45,878 nucleotides of DNA, from positions 1-45,878 of the forward strand of contig JAIXQE010000157.1 in the NCBI GenBank assembly GCA_027485815.1, written 5' to 3'. Position numbers and translations under genes: made by a program. This DNA is from Opitutaceae bacterium (GTDB lineage: Bacteria; Verrucomicrobiota; Verrucomicrobiia; Opitutales; Opitutaceae). Shown in pieces: positions 43,031 to 45,878 of this stretch (the first letter of the stretch is position 1; each line of letters begins with the position of its first letter). The notes under the pieces were generated by a model that searched no databases, was not told the origin of the DNA, and worked only from the letters and a program-made list of their open reading frames with translations.

Positions 43031-44278
43031 GTGTCTCCCCCTGCCCCACCCGCCCCCGTCCCCGCGTGGCGCTCCGCGCTCGGGCCCGGCTTCGTGGTGG
43101 CCGCCACGGGCGTGGGCGCGGGCGACCTGATCGCGGCGAGCGTCGCCGGCCGCCGCTTCGGCCTCGCCGTGCTGTGGGTAGTCGTCCTCGGGGCGCTCTG
43201 CAAGGGCGTGCTCAACGACGGGATCGCGCGGTGGCAACTCGCGACCGGCACCAGCCTGATCGCCGGGTGGACGCGGCACCTGCCGCGGGCGGTGGCCTGG
43301 TACTTCCTGGCGTTTCTGGTGCTCTGGGGCGCCCTGGTCGCCGCGGCGCTGACCGCCGCGTGCGGGGTCGCCGGACACGCGCTGTGGCCCGCGCTGCCGG
43401 TGCCAGCCTGGGCGGCGCTCCACGCGGTCGCCGGCTACGCGCTGGTGCGCTGGGGCCGCTACGCGCGCTTCGAGCGGCTGATGTCCTGGCTGACCGCCGC
43501 GATGTTCGTGCCGGTGGTCGGCTGCGCCTTCCCGTTGCTCGCCGATCCGGGCGGCTTCCTCCGCGGGCTGCTGGTGCCCACCGTGCCACCGGGTTCCGCC
43601 GGCTTCCTGCTCGGGCTGATGGGCGGCGTCGGCGGCAGCGTCACGCTCCTCTGCTACGGCTACTGGATCCGCGAGAAGGGCTGGCAGGGCCCGGCGGCCC
43701 ATCGCCGCTGCCAGGCGGACCTCACGGTCGCCTATGCGCTGAGCGGCGTCTTCGGCCTCGCGATGATCGTGATCGCCGCGGGCGCTTCCCCCGGGGACGC
43801 CTCCGGCAACGCCCTCGTGGCCGCCCTCGCGGCCCGGCTCGGCGAGATCCTCGGGCCCTTCGGCCGCGCCTGCTTCCTGCTCGGTTTCTGGTCCGCCGTC
43901 TTCACCTCGCTCCTCGGCGTCTGGCAGGGCGTGCCGTACCTCTTCGCGGACGCGTGGCGCCAGCTCCGCACCGGGCCCGCCGCCCCGCCGGCCTCGTCCG
44001 CCGATCCCGCCTACCAGGCCTTCCTCGCCGGCCTCGCCTTCCCCCCGCTGCTGCTCCTGCTCTTCAAAAGCCCGCTCGCGCTGGTCGTGCTCTACGCCAT
44101 CACCGGTTCGTTCTTCCTCCCCTTCCTCGCCGCGGTGCTGCTGGTGCTGAACAACCGCGCGGACCTGCTCGGGCCGCTGCGTAACGGTCGCGGCGCCAAC
44201 GCGCTGCTCGTGCTCTGCCTCGCCCTGTTTTCCGTGCTCTTCGTGCTGGAAGCCCGCGACGCCCTGCCAGCGCGGTGA
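43031..44278 (+). CDS. Nramp-superfamily divalent-metal transporter-like protein (non-canonical)
   Basis: A 415-residue, about 11-12-segment membrane protein of the Nramp/APC-fold group. The first helix reads LGPGFVVAATGVGAGDLIAA and the sixth VGGSVTLLCYGYWIREKGW. Canonical Nramp proteins have D-P-G-N in TM1 and M-P-H in TM6; here both are replaced (GVGAGD and GSVTLL), so Mn/Fe transport by the usual site is unlikely. Proteins of this type are annotated as Nramp family; some relatives move Mg2+ or Al3+. The GTG at 43031 is chosen because upstream codons are non-coding in character. It is divergent from the epimerase and converges with a sulfatase gene. Confidence 0.86.
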   Translation: MSPPAPPAPVPAWRSALGPGFVVAATGVGAGDLIAASVAGRRFGLAVLWVVVLGALCKGVLNDGIARWQLATGTSLIAGWTRHLPRAVAWYFLAFLVLWGALVAAALTAACGVAGHALWPALPVPAWAALHAVAGYALVRWGRYARFERLMSWLTAAMFVPVVGCAFPLLADPGGFLRGLLVPTVPPGSAGFLLGLMGGVGGSVTLLCYGYWIREKGWQGPAAHRRCQADLTVAYALSGVFGLAMIVIAAGASPGDASGNALVAALAARLGEILGPFGRACFLLGFWSAVFTSLLGVWQGVPYLFADAWRQLRTGPAAPPASSADPAYQAFLAGLAFPPLLLLLFKSPLALVVLYAITGSFFLPFLAAVLLVLNNRADLLGPLRNGRGANALLVLCLALFSVLFVLEARDALPAR

Positions 44279-44309
44279 GGCCGCCCCCTGGCGACCCGGC
44301 CCAACCGGC

Positions 44310-45644
44310 TCAGCGCTTCGCCTTGCCCTGTTTCTCCGCCCGCTTCGCCTGCTTCGCGGTCACGCGTTCCTGCCGCAATTGGACGGGCCGCGCCTCGGCG
44401 TACTGGTCCAAGACGGCTTGCAGCGCCCGGGCCGCGACGGCCGGCTCCCCTTCGCCGGTTGGCCGCGGCAACGGCGCTCCCTGCTCGAAGGGATCCGCCT
44501 GCAGATCGAAGAACCGGCCGTCCCGGTAAAGCTTGTAGCGGGTTCCGAGCGCGAATTCGAAACGGGCCACGGGACCGCCGTCAGAGGCGTACCAGCAGTA
44601 GATCGCCTCCCGCGGCGTGCCCGGCCGGCCCTGCAGCTGCGGCCAGAAGCTGCGTCCGTCGGTCAGCCGCCCCGCCGGCCACGGAACCCCCGCCACCTCC
44701 GCCAGGGTCGGGAGGAAATCGACGCTCGCGATCAGGTCCCGGTTGACGCTCCCCGCCGGGATCCGGCCCGGCCACTGGGCGATGAGCGGCACGTGCGTCC
44801 CCCGGGCGTGGCTCCGGCCCTTGCCTCCGGGATAGTCCTGCCCCTGGAACCGCGACGTCAGGTCCGTCGCGGTGCCGTTGTCCCCCAAAAACAGCACCAG
44901 GGTGTTCTCGCGCAGGCCCAGGGTTTCGAGGTGGGCCGCCAACTCGCCAATCTGCCGGTCCAGGTAGGCGACCATGTCCGCGAAGTGCGCCGGGCTCTGG
45001 TTGCCGCGCTCCCCGATCCGCGGATCCCACTGGGGGCTGTCCGGCGTCGGCTGGAACGGGCTGTGCGTGAGCATCATCGGGTAATAGAGGAAAAACGGCC
45101 GGTCCCGGTGCCTTCGGATGAAATCGAGGGCGAAGGCCTGCACCTCGCGCGGGCCGTAGCTCCCGGGAAAATCCACCGGCTCCCCATCGCGCTCGAAACC
45201 CGGGTTGCCGTAGCGGGAGGCCCGGCGGAGGTGATGCCAGAGGAACGCCTCGTCGAAGCCAAAGTGCCGCGGCGAATCCGGCTCGGTGCCCAACTGCCAC
45301 TTGCCCGCCACCGCGGTCCGGTAACCCGCGTCGCGCAACACGTGCCCGAAGGTGACCGCCCCGCGGTCCATCGCCCCGAACTCCACGTAATTCCGCACAT
45401 TGTACAGGCCGGTCATCAGCTGCACCCGCGTGGGCGTGCAGAGCGGCTGCACGTGGCAGCGCTCGAACCGCATCCCCGTCGCCGCCATCCGATCCAGGTT
45501 GGGCGTGCGGTAGGACTCACCCCCGTTGGCGGTCACGCATTCGTAGCCGAAGTCATCGGCCATGATCAGCACAAGGTTCGCGGGTCGGGCGACGGCCACG
45601 GCGGCCAGGAGCAACAGGAAGGAACCGAGGGCGAAGGGGTGCAT
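44310..45644 (-). CDS. Exported arylsulfatase-like Cys-type sulfatase
   Basis: A 444-residue exported sulfatase. A signal peptide (HPFALGSFLLLLAAVAVA) is followed by PANLVLIMADDFGYECVTAN with metal ligands Asp30/31, and the formylglycine motif C-T-P-T-R with Cys69 (HVQPLCTPTRVQLMTG). GYRTAVAGKWQLG and LVLFLGDNGTATDLTSRFQG are further family segments. It is arylsulfatase-A-like, different in subtype from the other two sulfatases. The C-terminus is unusually Lys/Arg-rich (KQAKRAEKQGKAKR). The ATG at 45644 is chosen for the signal peptide. A strong terminator of the upstream gene ends before it. The substrate is likely a sulfated glycan. Confidence 0.93.
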   Translation of the reverse strand: MHPFALGSFLLLLAAVAVARPANLVLIMADDFGYECVTANGGESYRTPNLDRMAATGMRFERCHVQPLCTPTRVQLMTGLYNVRNYVEFGAMDRGAVTFGHVLRDAGYRTAVAGKWQLGTEPDSPRHFGFDEAFLWHHLRRASRYGNPGFERDGEPVDFPGSYGPREVQAFALDFIRRHRDRPFFLYYPMMLTHSPFQPTPDSPQWDPRIGERGNQSPAHFADMVAYLDRQIGELAAHLETLGLRENTLVLFLGDNGTATDLTSRFQGQDYPGGKGRSHARGTHVPLIAQWPGRIPAGSVNRDLIASVDFLPTLAEVAGVPWPAGRLTDGRSFWPQLQGRPGTPREAIYCWYASDGGPVARFEFALGTRYKLYRDGRFFDLQADPFEQGAPLPRPTGEGEPAVAARALQAVLDQYAEARPVQLRQERVTAKQAKRAEKQGKAKR

Positions 45645-45784
45645 CGGGGAGGCCGGATTCAACCCGTTGCCCGAACGCCCGGAAAGCGGGAAATCCCGAC
45701 GGCCCAAAACTAAGGCGCCGCTCCCCTGCCAGGGAGCGGCGCCCACCCGGGTCACACCGGGCTCACCTCACTAACCACAGGGAC
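45645..45784 (-). other. Intergenic region between the VPDGG-CTERM gene and the sulfatase gene
   Basis: 140 bp that hold the terminator (45714-45743) of the upstream surface-protein gene and, between it and the sulfatase ATG, about 70 bp with TTCCGG-17-TGAATC ending 11 nt before the ATG as the best promoter guess. I see no other gene or RNA here. Confidence 0.35.
45714..45743 (-). terminator. Terminator of the VPDGG-CTERM gene
   Basis: GGCGCCGCTCCC and its exact complement GGGAGCGGCGCC form a perfect 12-bp stem around a 6-nt loop. On the minus strand it is followed by TTAGTTTT. It sits 41 bp after the stop of the partial gene at the right edge. Confidence 0.8.
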
Positions 45785-45878
45785 TTACTTCCGGCGGCGC
45801 CAGCGGGAGGCCGCGCCCGCCAGGGCGAACATCGCGGACCCCACCAGCACCAGGGAGGCACCGCCGTCCGGTACGGAC
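45785..45878 (-). CDS. C-terminal end of a VPDGG-CTERM sorting-signal protein (partial)
   Basis: The last 31 codons of a gene that begins beyond the right edge. The translation reads S-VPDGGASLVLVGSAMFALAG then AASRWRRRK before the TAA at 45785-45787. This is the tripartite pattern of the VPDSG-CTERM/PEP-CTERM class: a short motif (VPDGG, a variant of VPDSG), one hydrophobic transmembrane segment and a basic cluster at the very end. Proteins with this tail are exported and processed by an exosortase (EpsH/Xrt family). The body of the protein is unseen, so its function cannot be given. A strong terminator follows the stop. Confidence 0.85.
   Translation of the reverse strand, partial: SVPDGGASLVLVGSAMFALAGAASRWRRRK

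Overview
This is a strongly GC-rich bacterial chromosome segment. It is packed with genes on both strands, and no gene-free stretch exceeds about 250 bases. The gene content points to Verrucomicrobiota, most likely an Opitutaceae-type organism, although no phylogenetic marker was searched. The signs are: three Cys-type sulfatases with signal peptides; two DUF1800/DUF1501 pairs; a SusC-less-SusD style TonB-dependent receptor with an N-terminal carboxypeptidase-like domain; a GYF_2+RDD membrane protein; paired Gfo/Idh oxidoreductases with a TIM-barrel isomerase; and a VPDxG-type CTERM sorting signal at the right edge.

Layout from left to right. 1-755: start of carB (minus). 866-5942: a TonB-dependent receptor and a HEAT-containing sulfatase (minus). 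6089-7090: inositol-monophosphatase-like enzyme (minus). 7339-12687: a plus-strand cluster of a large multidomain exported DUF1800 protein, a Tat-type DUF1501 protein and a small pseudopilin-like protein. 12695-18005: a minus-strand operon of TIM-barrel isomerase, two Gfo/Idh/MocA oxidoreductases and a heparinase II/III-like protein, with a divergent D-2-hydroxyacid dehydrogenase (18105-19079). 19095-20199: RDD membrane protein and YhbY (minus). 20286-22520: an open frame joining a CPBP membrane protease to ProA without a stop. 22569-24863: Deg/HtrA-like protease and ClpP (plus). 24879-28016: small membrane protein, DUF1800 and DUF1501 (minus). 28096-32539: exported methyltransferase and glycolate oxidase glcDEF (minus). 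32591-33976: APC permease (minus). 34080-37399: MFS transporter, HAD phosphatase and an iduronate-2-sulfatase-like sulfatase (plus). 37423-41842: PaaK-like adenylating enzyme, NUDIX hydrolase, LysM protein, SpoU-type and RlmM-type RNA methyltransferases (minus). 41901-44278: dipeptide epimerase (minus) divergent from an Nramp-like transporter (plus). 44310-45644: third sulfatase (minus). 45785-45878: C-terminal tail of a VPDGG-CTERM surface protein (minus).

Functionally, much of the window fits a degrader of sulfated or uronate-containing polysaccharides. It holds sulfatases, an outer-membrane receptor, a lyase-like enzyme and sugar oxidoreductases/isomerase, together with central housekeeping (carB, proA, clpP, yhbY), glycolate oxidation and peptide recycling. 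Most start codons lack a Shine-Dalgarno sequence. Several carry a TTGNCR-17 nt-NNNNNT promoter whose -10 hexamer ends only 6-10 nt before the start codon, which suggests leaderless or near-leaderless mRNAs. The other observations I rate highest are the CPBP-ProA joined frame with an internal promoter, and a terminator hairpin that buries the ribosome binding site of the NUDIX gene.
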